Shown here piece by piece: positions 23,501 to 35,500 of a stretch of 64,000 nt of DNA; positions within the stretch are counted from its first letter, which is position 1, and every line of letters begins with the position of its first letter. A model generated the notes under the pieces. It saw only the letters and a program-made list of their open reading frames with translations, did no database searches and was not told where the DNA came from. A program made the translations under genes and the position numbers. The stretch spans positions 761,895-825,894 of the forward strand of contig RPFO01000016.1 in the NCBI GenBank assembly GCA_009746045.1, given 5' to 3'. Origin of the DNA: Mesostigma viride. Lineage: Eukaryota > Streptophyta > Mesostigmatophyceae > Mesostigmatales > Mesostigmataceae.

Positions 23501-26500
23501 ACATGGTGTGTGACATGGTATTGTATAGTAACACAAGTAGACCTGATAGGGGCGAAGCTCCTTTAATTTTGTGGACTCAATTATTCGAGACTCCTATTCA
23601 AGCCCGGCTGCTATCGAAATTCCCTTGCCCGCCCGTGGCCCGTCACGTTGCCCATGGCCCGCTGCCCGTGGCCCGTCGCCTGTGGCTAGGGGCCCATTGA
23701 AATTCCTTCCATCCCTCCGTTGCTGAATTTTTTTTCCCCGTGGCTAGTCAGTAGTGGCCCATGGCTATTGGCCCGTCGCCCGTTGCCATTGAAGTTCCTT
23801 CCGTCCCTCGTTCATAGTAACATGCTCCTTTGCTGCGCTTCGGAGGGGAGGCGCTTCGCTTGAGTATTATCCCCCAATCGTGGCATTCGGCATCGCGAAT
23901 CTTGCAACCAACAGCCACCGAGTCTACTTAATATAATAGAAAGGATCTTTTAAAGAGTTGTGGTCTTTGCAATGTATCATCAGCGTAGCATTGCTAATAT
24001 CCTGCAAGACTTGATTTTGCTCTAAATAGGATGAGGAAGCTTATAAATGGTAACAAACGATAATTTCAGAAGAAAGAACTCGAATATGTTGTGCGGGTAA
24101 ACGAACTGAACGTGTACCTACAAGTTTTTCAACTGCTAATGAGTACGCGTGTTCTGGCGCCATCTTGGATACATAATCTAATCGATAAAAATATGGTAAA
24201 GCTTGTAAATATTTTTTGTATTCTATTAATTTTTCAGTTCCTCTATGTAACAAACCAATGTGAGGATCTGCTCTTTCCACAACCCTTCTCCATTCATTTC
24301 CAATACTCAACCTAATTATGGTCTTATCAGCTTTCTATTAGCATCGTGCTGCTGTTATGCTGATCTTGTCCCATGGCTGCATGATTGGATGGACCGGGCA
24401 GCCTCAGGTTTCGGTTCACTTTGGATGTGACTTCCAGCAAATACAATTTTCATGTGCGCTGGGTTTGTCGTTCCCCATGCACCCCACATGCAATGTCTTG
24501 TGTTTATTCTTGCCTTGCCAGTCATTTGTGCTTTCTGTGTTCTCGACCCCCATGGTTTTTCTTTGCTACTCTTTGTTTGGTCGCTCTGTTTTCCTTGCCC
24601 CATGCACCCCCCTGGCCAGGTGGGCGCGGACGGGGTGGCGCTCATGCTCAGCGGCAACTTGTTGATGATGGGTGTGCACCCGTCGCATGAACAGGTACGG
24701 GGGGCAGGGTGCCACCGCCCGTGTTTTTTCAAGCGGTTCTTAGAAGGCCAGGTACAGAGGGCAGGTGCCGCCGCGCGTGTCCCTGGAAGCGGTTCTTAGA
24801 AGGCCAGGTACGGAGGGCAGGTGCCGCCGCGTGCGTCCCTGGAAGCGGTTCTTAGTTAGGAGGCCAGGTACGGAGGGCAGGTGCTGCTGCGTGCGTTCCT
24901 CGAAGCGGTCCTTAGAAGGCCAGGTACCGAGGGCAGGTGCCCCCGCTTGCGTTCTTGGAAGTGGTTCTTTTTAGGCCGTTCTTATCAGCAGCAACCCGCG
25001 TTCTTGAGCGAGGGTGCCATCCATCACCTGTTAACCGAGGCCGCGTCTTCTTAGCAACATCTGTCCAACCTGGGTATTAAAGCAGCATCGGTCTTATATG
25101 GCGTCGTGCAAGACTTGAGCTCAGTACTATGTCTAATTGGATACACAGGGCACCTGTGTACAGGCAGTCCTACCGTTCGCATGGTGGATGTCCAGTTGGG
25201 AGAAGGACGCTGGATCACTGCGGTGACCTGCCTCGCAACCTGTGCCCGGGGCTTGAGCAACTGAATAGCAAAGTTCCTCTTTTCCTGCACACAGGGGTAA
25301 GAACTAGTGCGCTCCGACCCCCCGCCCGTGTCACTCACAATCCCTTTTTTTTTTTTTTTTAAATTAGGTACTTCCCGCACAAGGGCAATGTTCATGCTAT
25401 GCAAGCGCTTGCTGATTCACTGATCAGGTCACCAACTCCTTAACACCCCTCCCCCCCAAATTCACTCTGTTTCCCAGATCTTGGACATGGTCAAGTGGCT
25501 AACGGAACGGCGAGTGCCACGTGGGGAGAACTATGACAAGTACGAGGCCCCCCCCGTGGTGGAGGTCTCGCTGCGCAAGGTTGGGTTCACCGACCTGGAC
25601 AAGGTCGACGTCTGCGGCGTGCTGCTGCTGCTCCTTGACGATGGAGACTTCGTCGTCTGGTTCCGCAAAGGTGGGTGCCGACTCTGTCATCTGGTTCCGC
25701 AAGGGCGGGTGGCATAGGCTAGGGAGGGGAAGAGGGGGGCAGTGAGGGTTGCGGCGGGATGTATCCAGGATGCTGATCTCACCTTGTTCCAATAAGGTGG
25801 AGGAAAACGGGGGTTCCGGGGTTGCGATGCATTATGAGTGCAGCAAAGAAAAAGGACGGGGAAAGGGGGGGGGGGGGGAGCTATTGTTGTTGTTGGGGTT
25901 GTTGTTGGGGTTCCTGCCATGGTGGGATTGCGAGGCTGGTATTTGGGTTGTAGGCAAGGGTAACGGAGTCGTGTTTCTTTCGTCTCTGTGATCCTCGGGT
26001 CGTAGGGCTGCATGCATCTCCTTGTTCCTTTGGTTCAGCCCGATTTTGATATCGAGTTATGTATTCAAGATGGCAACCCCTTCATCGACACTTGACACGC
26101 TCGCTCTCATCCCTAGGATACCGTCCTCCCTGCCCAGCATCATCAACTATCCTCTTTTTATGTATTCAAGATGGCAACCCTTCATCGACACTTGACACGC
26201 TCGCTCTCATCCCTAGGATACCGTCCTCCCTGCCCAGCATCATCAACTATCCTCTTTTTTGTATTCAGATGGCAACCCCTTCATCGACACTTGACACGCT
26301 CGCTCTCATCCCTAGGATACCGTCCTCCCTGCCCAGCATCATCAACTATCCTCTTTTTTTGTATTCAAGATGGCAACCCCTTCATCGACACTTGACACGC
26401 TCGCTCTCATCCCTAGGATACCGTCCTCCCTGCCCAGCATCATCAACTATCCTCTTTTTATGTATTCAAGATGGCAACCCTTCATCGACACTTGACACGC

Positions 26501-29500
26501 TCGCTCTCATCCCTAGGATACCGTCCTCCCTGCCCAGCATCATCAACTATCCTCTTTTTTGTATTCAAGATGACAACCCATCATCGACACTTGACACGCT
26601 CGCTCTCATCCCTAGGATACCGTCCTCCCTGCCCAGCATCATCAACTATCCTCTTTTGTGTATTCAAGATGGCAACCCCTTCATCGACACTTGACACGCT
26701 CGCTCTCATCCCTAGGATACCGTCCTCCCTGCCCAGCATCATCAACTATCCTCTTTTATGTATTCAAGATGGCAACCCCTTCATCGACACTTGACACGCT
26801 CGCTCTCATCCCTAGGATACCGTCCTCCCTGCCCAGCATCATCAACTATCCTCTTTTTGTGTATTCAAGATGGCAACCCCTTCATCGACACTTGACACGC
26901 TCGCTCTCATCCCTAGGATACCGTCCTCCCTGCCCAGCATCATCAACTATCCTCTTTTTATGTATTCAAGATGGCAACCTTCATCGACACTTGACACGCT
27001 CGCTCTCATCCCTAGAGACCGTCCCCCTGCCCAGCATCATTAACTATCCTCTTTTTATGTATTCAAGATGGCAACCCCTTCATCGACACTTGACACGCTC
27101 GCTCTCATCCCTAGGATACCGTCCTCCCTGCCCAGCATCATCAACTATCCTCTTTTTTTGTATTCAAGATGGCAACCCATTCATCGACACTTGACACGCT
27201 CGCTCTCATCCCTAGGATACCGTCCTCCCTGCCCAGCATCATCAACTATCCTCTTTTTTTTTTTTTGTGTGTGTGTGTCCTGGCGACCGCGCTACCCTCT
27301 TGACCGTTCAGGTGACACATCCCCAGCATCTCCCGTACCTTTCCCAAGTCGCATATCATCGCTACTTCTCCAACTGTTTCACCTTTCTCGGTTTTCCTCC
27401 GCCCCGGCCCTTCCGTTCCTTGCTTTTGCACCATGTGGCGCCTTTTTTATAGTTAATGTAATCTATAAATCTCGTTAACGCGTAGATAAGTCTCTGTTGG
27501 ATCTGTGCCCTTCCGCTGCCCTCCTTTCCTCCCCTTTGCTTTGTTTCGAGCCAGAGAGCGCGTGCATTGTCCAGTGGCCAGCGGCGGCGGACCAGGCGGC
27601 ACGTGAAGAGTTCCAGAAGATCCTCAACCCCCACCACTCGTTCGCGCTTCTCTCGAGCATCCAGAAGCACTGTAGCAAGCCGTGGAGCGCGAGCGACGTG
27701 CTGATCGCACAGAACTTCCGTGAGGTGCTCCAGGACTCGGTCACCAACCGGAAAGCGCGGTCGCTGCTGCGGTGGGAGGCCAAGGTGCGTGCAGCATGTC
27801 GCAATTGAAAAGGGAGTGGAAGAGGCTTGGAACTGCGTATTGTGCAAGCCCCCCCCATTCGGGTCCGCGAATACGCCCAAACCATTCCCTTCACAAGTGT
27901 TCGCTTCTACCCACCGAAATCGGCCATCCGTTGTGGCTCTACCGGCCAACCGAACAAACAAGCATGCCATCAAATGAACAACCACTTGCCTGCACTCCCA
28001 TGGAGCCCTCCTTAGTTCCTTGATCAAATAAATGGGAGACCACATGAACGTTCACGTATGAAAACCACTAGCTATAATTTTTTAGCTATCTGCTCATTTA
28101 GTAGTTATGGTGCGGCGGGCTCAAAAAGAGCCGACCTGCCGCCTGTAGCGTAGTTCTACCGTCCGTCACCTACATCATGTGAGTTGCTTGTTGTCACATA
28201 GGACTAGAGAGAAGGGGACCGGTGTTGTGCTGGTACCAGTGCCTACTGGCAACCGTGCCCGTTCTTAATTGAGGGGGGTGCGGCTCCTGGAGACATGTGC
28301 TTTGTTTTCCATTACAATAAGTGTGTGCAGGCTTTAACAAAAAGAAAAAGGTGGGCTGGCTGCTGTGGGGTCGCTTTGCGGGCAGTATGGCGGTTACGCC
28401 TAGTGTAAGTCGACGCTGCCAGCCTCCCCATTTTACGGAGAGGTGACCCGCTGTTTTTCGATATATTGGTGAAGGGCGGTAGTTCTGGTCCTAGGGTGTT
28501 CCCCCATGGCGCTGGGGTGTGCCAGCCGGGCTCCAGTTGGGAGCCCGTAGTGACTTGAATTTGGAAAGTCAAGGAAGAGGGAAGGCGGTTTTGAGGGAAG
28601 GGGCGTTTTTGCGGAGAGATATGCGACAGGACAGTGCGATGTGACGATCCCTGAAGGAAGGGCTAGATTTGCCCTCGAGTAAAGTGTCCCCCGGCGATTT
28701 TATCCTTGTGGCGGCATGCACGAGGGAAGCAGGGCGTTTTTCAGATAGATCGGGGTCAAAAGAAACCAGAGGCAGAGGAAGGTGCACCAATGGCAGTGGC
28801 TGCCGTCGGTCGGGGCGTTCTGTCGGCATGGGGAGGGTGCAGGCGCCTGTACCCTCAAGGCGTTCCGGCGAGCACCCCCCTTCTGCCCTTGGTGATAAGG
28901 GAGAGAGGTGGGAAGCCGCTGTAAACCGTGGGTCTTCATGCGCATTTATTAAATCCTTTGAAAAATGCTACAGAGCCTGGCAAGCCTGGAAAAAAATTTT
29001 CCCCTTGCGGCGGGCTCGGCTTTGCCTTTGCCGTTTTCCCGTGCCCCCCTCGAGGGGTGGTATGCATGGAACCCGGCAGTGAGGTCGGGGTTTGTTTTAA
29101 TAAAAGGCATCATATACCATGATAAAGCTCGACTCGGCTGCGGCAGTGTCAAGGCTCGTGACACCATGGTGATGGTGAGCCTTGGCGCTAGGAGGTCCGC
29201 AGCCATCATCATCATCTCGATGGGGGGGATATAGAGCCAGTGGCAGTGGCTCTACCCGCGGGGAATCCCAGCGGCTTTGCCGGTGGGCTGATGCTGGTGG
29301 TGGGGTGAGCTTGAGACGTTCCCAGGTGGCATAAGTCCTAAAGTGGCAGCACTGGGATGCGCCCCTCTAAATAGGGGGCATGGGCTGGGCCCCAGTATGG
29401 TGAACTGGCCTAACCCAGCATGGTGAACTTGACAATGACTTGTACAATGATTTTGAGGGTGTGGCTAGGCTCAACTGTTAAAGCCTGCACACACTTATTG

Positions 29501-32500
29501 TAGTAAACTTGTTTCTCTGGTAGGAAGGCACTCCGAGGGACCTTAGCTTCAGCACCTATTGCCCACATATTATCTCACATTTACAATGAATCAAAGGGCC
29601 TTCTATCCATCCATTTCATTCTCTTCTCTCCCCGTTCCCTCCCCCTCCTCCCCCCCTCCTGTGCCACTGGACTAACTTAACCATGAGAGAAAAATGGCCC
29701 CGCGGTAACATCTACCCAACGCGTGCCCCCTGACCCCCTCCTATCACCCCCGCCAGGTGAAGCATAACCTGGGCCGCGTGAAAATGATCAACCAGCTGGA
29801 GAAGATGGTGGTCAACCTGCGCAAGGTTGTCACCTCCTCGCACGCGTCCATCGTGTGCGTCAACACCTCCTTTATCATCACCGAGTGGAACGAGAACATG
29901 GAGGCCGCCACCGGGTACACGCAGGTGGGGCGATTAATGAATTATTGTACACGCAGGGCCATACCTGGGTCGTAATCAACAATCAGTTGGATCAGATTAG
30001 GAGCCCAATGGGGTCTTGCGGCGAGAACTCCTCTATGCAGTAAAGTGCAAGGGGAGCAGGATTTAGGATTTAGGATTTATAATTTAAGACCAGGGGCAGG
30101 AGTAGCGGGAGTACAGACAGCATTTCTTGCATGAAACTTCCCGAATGAATTCCAAACAAAAACTCCTTGTGAGCCCCACTTCTCTTCTGGCAAAAGCAAG
30201 TCCGGGGGGGGGGGGGGGTTCTCTTTTGCAGTGCGGTAGCATTCTCTATCATGCCGCACAAGGTCACTCGCTAATATGGGGATACTCTGTACCTTCTGCC
30301 AGCTCTAGGCCACCATGGGTCACTACGGTGTCTGTTGTTAACCATGAGTTGGCCACTTCTGGGCTGCGGTGGTGTCCCCATAGATCGATGAATAGTCCCC
30401 CAGTCTTCAAAGGTTCATCTATGCCATGCCACTTCTCCATCCACTCTGTTGGCTGACAAAACCAACTCACTCTTTGTGCCTGCACCACCTTTTGCACAGG
30501 ACGAGGCGCTGGGCAGCAACCTGGTGACGACATTTGTCGCGCCGGCGTTCCAGCAGATTGTCACGCAGAGCATCCTGCAGGCGGCATGCGGCCAGTTTTG
30601 CGAGAACGGGATTGAGGTACTGTCTTAAGACCTAGTTAGTTACCGCCTAGTCCGTTAGGGCCTAATCAGATACGCCTACTTGAACCTCTAGTCCATCCTG
30701 CAGATGGTTTGCGGACACTGACTCAGTGGTATCAAGGTCACTTGCGAGTGTCGGGCGATAGGCTAGGACGGTGCCATTTATATGAATGAGACAACCTGCA
30801 CATTTATGTTTGTGGTTTACTTCTGTATATTTTCCTTTCTTTCTTCCGCGCTGTGGCTGGTTGGCAGTAGCCTGGTTTGGTCCATGAGAGTATGTACGCT
30901 ACTCCTGCTTGGGGTGCCCGCTCCCAGCCCATCGCTTTTCTTTTGGCGGTATCAATCCCCGCCACTCGCGTCTGCTACGTGACTACGCACACCTGTTGCC
31001 GCCTGTGAGGGTGGCATGAAACCCCACCCACCCACCCACCCACCCACCCACCCACCCACCCGATGTTCTCAAGCGCGGGATCAACAATCGCAGGGTAATT
31101 ATGCAAGGCTTTTTTACGCATGGCTTTCTGATAAGCCCTTCAATCTATCACATGCGGGGTATACGTTTTGCCCTGTGCCGCCCCTGGCAGATTGTGCTCA
31201 AGGGCAAGAACAGCATGTCGATCGACATGGTCGCCATGTTCTCCCAGCGCATATCGTCCGACGGCATGGCCAGCGCGATCTACGTCGTCTGCAACAACAT
31301 CACGGCACGCAAGGAGGTGGAGCGGGAGATGCAGCTCACGCGCGCGCAGCTGCAGGACAGCATCAACCTGCTCGACGCGGGTGTGGCCATCTTTGACGAG
31401 AACATGGTCCTGGTAAGTGCCTAGTGCCTCCCATGGAACCCTTGGATGCACTTGCCAGTTTGTGTGGCGGCCATCATTTTACGGGGCATGGAGTTGGTAA
31501 TGGTACGATACCTTGTGGCGCACACTTGGTATAGATAATTAGCAGTGCTGATTTGTAGGCTTGCCCATGTTAGATAATAGACTGGATGATAGGGTGTGTG
31601 CGCTTACCAGGACAACATTTGGGGCCCTGCTTGCACTGGTAATGGTTCCTATCAGAAATCAAGTTTTGGTGACCTGTGCCTGTGGAATGTGGCTACCCCA
31701 GGTATTTTGATGGAATCTTCTTTCAAAGATCATTAAGTATGTACATACATTCTTTATATCGTATTCCTCAAGACCTTGGGAAGTGAAAACTAGAAAATGC
31801 ACTTATGATGCGTGTGTGCCGTGCATGCGTGACTGCTTCATGAGTTTGCTAGAACCTCACGCTTTTTATGTGCCATGCATGCGTGACTGCTTCATGAGTT
31901 TGCTAGAACCTCACGCTTTGTATGTGCCGTGCATGTGTGACCGCTTTATGAATTTGCTCAAACCTCGCATGGCCCGCAGGTCATCTGCAACCCCAAGTTC
32001 CGGCAGCTGTTCCATGTGCCCCAGAGCAGTCATGCCCTCGCCAACTACCGGTCGATCTTAGACAATGCGTGCAACGAGGGCGCGCACGAGTCCTCGGGCC
32101 TGCCGCGCGACCAGTGGATCGAGCGCGTTATGGAGGCCGGCAAGGACCCGAACGCGTCGCAGAAGATTCTCGTCAACAACCAATGGATCGCCGTCAGCTA
32201 CGCGCAGGCCAACAACGGTGGCGCGGTGTGCATGTACTCAGACCTCACGCGCGCAATGGAGGAGGAGCGGCTGAGGCTCGCCAAGGAGGCGGCCGAGGCC
32301 TCCAGCAATGCCAAGTCGGTGCGTGGCCGACTGTTGTGTTTTCCTCAATCGCTTGTTTTCCCTGCTCCGTTGGCATGCCAAGTCGGTGTGTGCCCACTGT
32401 TCCGCCGCTTGCCTGGTTTCCCTGCTCTGTTGGCATGCCAATGCGGTGCGTGGGCAAATTTTCCTCGCTTTTTGTTTTGACTCAGCTGGCAGCCCCTACA

Positions 32501-35500
32501 GTCTGTTTGGGGATATTATCAAACACCGGGTACATGTGCAACCGACACAGGAGTACAAATGTGTGGGTTCATCATGCACACAGGTCTATACTTGGATAAT
32601 TGTGCAAATTACACTACTGGCTATCACTGATGTAGTGGTTTTTACTTGGTCATTAGCAGTATAGATTGAAGCAAATGGGCTGAAGTCTGTGCTGGCCTCC
32701 CACGTCAGTCTTCCCTTCGTGCCGTGGGGGTATCGCCATCGCGCTTTCTTTTGTTTTGGTTACATGTTGGGAATCTTGACATTGCTGCCTGTGGTTCGTT
32801 CCCCCCTTTTGTTTCCCTTTCCCTTGTGACGCTGCGCAGGATTTCCTCGCCACCATGAGCCACGAGATCCGGACGCCGGTGGGTACTTAATGCTGCCGCA
32901 TGTCACAGACCCTGCCTCCTGGTCTATTGATTCGCTGCTCGTCATGCACCGTCATCCCCATCATTCTCAATACTTACTTTTTTGTTTCCTTCCTTGTAGT
33001 CCAACATGGCATATTACCATTCTCTAGCTACCTCTTCATGTGCCTTGCCTGCTTTCTGACTTCATAAGCTTCTTTGCTTTATCTCTCTCTTGTTTCCGTA
33101 ATGTATGCCAGATGAACTCGGTCCTCGGCTACGGCGTGCTCCTCCAAGACACAAGCCTGACTACGGAGCAAGAGGAGTATGTGGACTGCATCCTGTCCTC
33201 GGGCAAGCTGCTTCTCACACTCATCAGCGATATCCTGGATCTATCCAAGATTGAGTCAGGTGAGCCCCACGAAGCTGTACTACTTGAAGGCGGCATTGGG
33301 TATCTTATTATAACGCTTCATTTCCAAAGTAAATTTTCTTTTAAAGCTATCTTAGCAGGGATTTCTATCATGGGAGCGTTAGTAACTAAGTTTCCAGTAT
33401 GTGGGTTGGCCCGTAGCCATGCGCCCCTGGATGCAACGTGCCTTCATAGGAGTAGCTATTCTTCATACCCTCCCAAATGTTTTGTTAGTCAGCCTGCGGC
33501 CAAATGAACGTTGGGCTTTTTCCTCATTACCTTAGGGACTTGTTTACTGGCTCTGCATGTTGCTTACACCCGTTCACTCCCAAGAATCACAAGTCTTTAT
33601 TAGAACAATGAGTGGACTGGGCCATCATGAATGAATGGCAAGGTGGAACTGAGTAAGAAAACAATTCAGCACGTAGTGCATGCCCCCAATCAACAGTGAA
33701 AAAAGGGGTGGGTGGGCGGGTGAAAGTAACTACCCAGACGACAAACTGCGTTTGGCTATATTCCCCTTCGGCCAAGCAGGACAGCTGTTGACAACCGTCA
33801 TTCACTTTCCGTGTAACGTCAGACTTGCGTCACAACTCCCTACGAAATACATTAGGTTTGAGCTAATCATGATCCTAGTTTCAAAGCCCACTAGGGCTTG
33901 CCACGCAAAGTGCTCTCGTCACAAAATATGGCCACTGACAAGTGGCGACCGTCACGTCACTAGCCTGTGACGTCGGATTTTCAGCAATGTCGTACATTCG
34001 GTACTAGAGCCTAAGGACTAGTGGCGCGCGACCTGACGAAGGGCATCCGGCCCACAATTTCCCATATTTAATGTATGCCTTAATTGTCTAACGCCTGCCA
34101 TCCGCGCGGTTGGCGGTACTTAATGCCGGCGGCTGTCCCAGCCGCCTGCGGCGGGCTCGCTCCTCCCACTACACTAAACTATTTTCAAAGAAATTCAATT
34201 CTTGCTTTGGCTTTCTTCCCCTCCAAAGTGATATTCTATAGACTGTTCTGCCTGTTCATCATTATCAAAAAGTGATGCTCTTTGCATGCAACCCTGAGAC
34301 AAAGATTTCTGGTTCACACAGAATAAGTGGCCCTGTGCTGGCACCAGGAGTCAATGTGCCCCATGAAAGTAATGGCATCGATTCCCGCTCGCTTTCTTTT
34401 CTATGTGCTTGCGCGTGCAGGCATGATGCGTGTTGAACAGACCGAGTTCAACCTGGGGACAGAATTAGAGAACATGGTGGAACTCCTTATCCCCAAGGCC
34501 AAGGAGAAGAGCCTGTACCTGCACTGCAACATCCACCCAGATGTCCCGCTGTTGCTGTGCGGGGACATGGTCAAGCTGCGGCAGGTGCTGCTCAACCTGA
34601 TGGGAAATGCCGTGAAGGTGAGTGGCTTGAGAAGTTCACATTAGCAGGTGCCATGCAGGCCTTTTATCCTGTAGGGGCCGTTGGATCCAGGGTCAAACGG
34701 ACATGCTCAGGGCAAAAAATATAAACCCGGGTACGTCCGTCAAAAAACGGTTACAATGGCAAACTCGGGTACGTACGTCCAAATTCGGTCCACAGCTGAC
34801 AAATACCCGATTTTAAACAAGGATGCGTGGGGCAGTACACTGGTAAGTTGTCAGCATCCGTTTGATGAAGCAATTCACACCGTTGGATGGTTCAGTGTTC
34901 TCCCCATCCCAGGCGGTGCCTGTCCCCCATGCGGCAATTCATGGTCAGCGGGGAAAGTGCCGCATCCGTTGGGTTTCACGCGTGGGGCTGGATGCCCGCA
35001 CCTCAGGTGGCCAACACCCGGGTTTGTGTAGCGTAGTATTATTTACTAACAAAAAAATTTACAACTTTTATACTAGTATGTAACTCGTAGAGCTCCGAGA
35101 ATGCATAGCAAAAGAAGTAAAGAACGCACGTCTTGACTCCCCTGACTTAGGTAGTTCTTTATGGCCTATACTGCAGATATGTGAGGTTGTGATAGGTCAC
35201 GCCACAGGGCAACTCATGGACATGCTTGCCCCCCAAGGACAGCCTGTGAATCATGGTAGGTTAGTTGTGGTGTGGTTTGCAAGTTGTAACAGTTTTTTTT
35301 CCTGAAATGGGACCGATGAGGGGTTATACATATTCTTCGCGATTCTCTATAAATCTGTAGTTGTATGAATCTTGATGTCTCTCCTCTGTGTTTGCTTTTT
35401 CCCTATCTTCCCTGATTTTCATTCATGCCGGTTTGGTTTTACTGTTCGACTTCTGCACTCCTGTTCTATTTTCTCTACAGTACTATGTTCTCTACGATGT

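Noticed and set aside
26057-27255. CRISPR-like array
   Set aside because: Whole 100-bp units are repeated with no unique spacers, and the setting is a eukaryotic intron.
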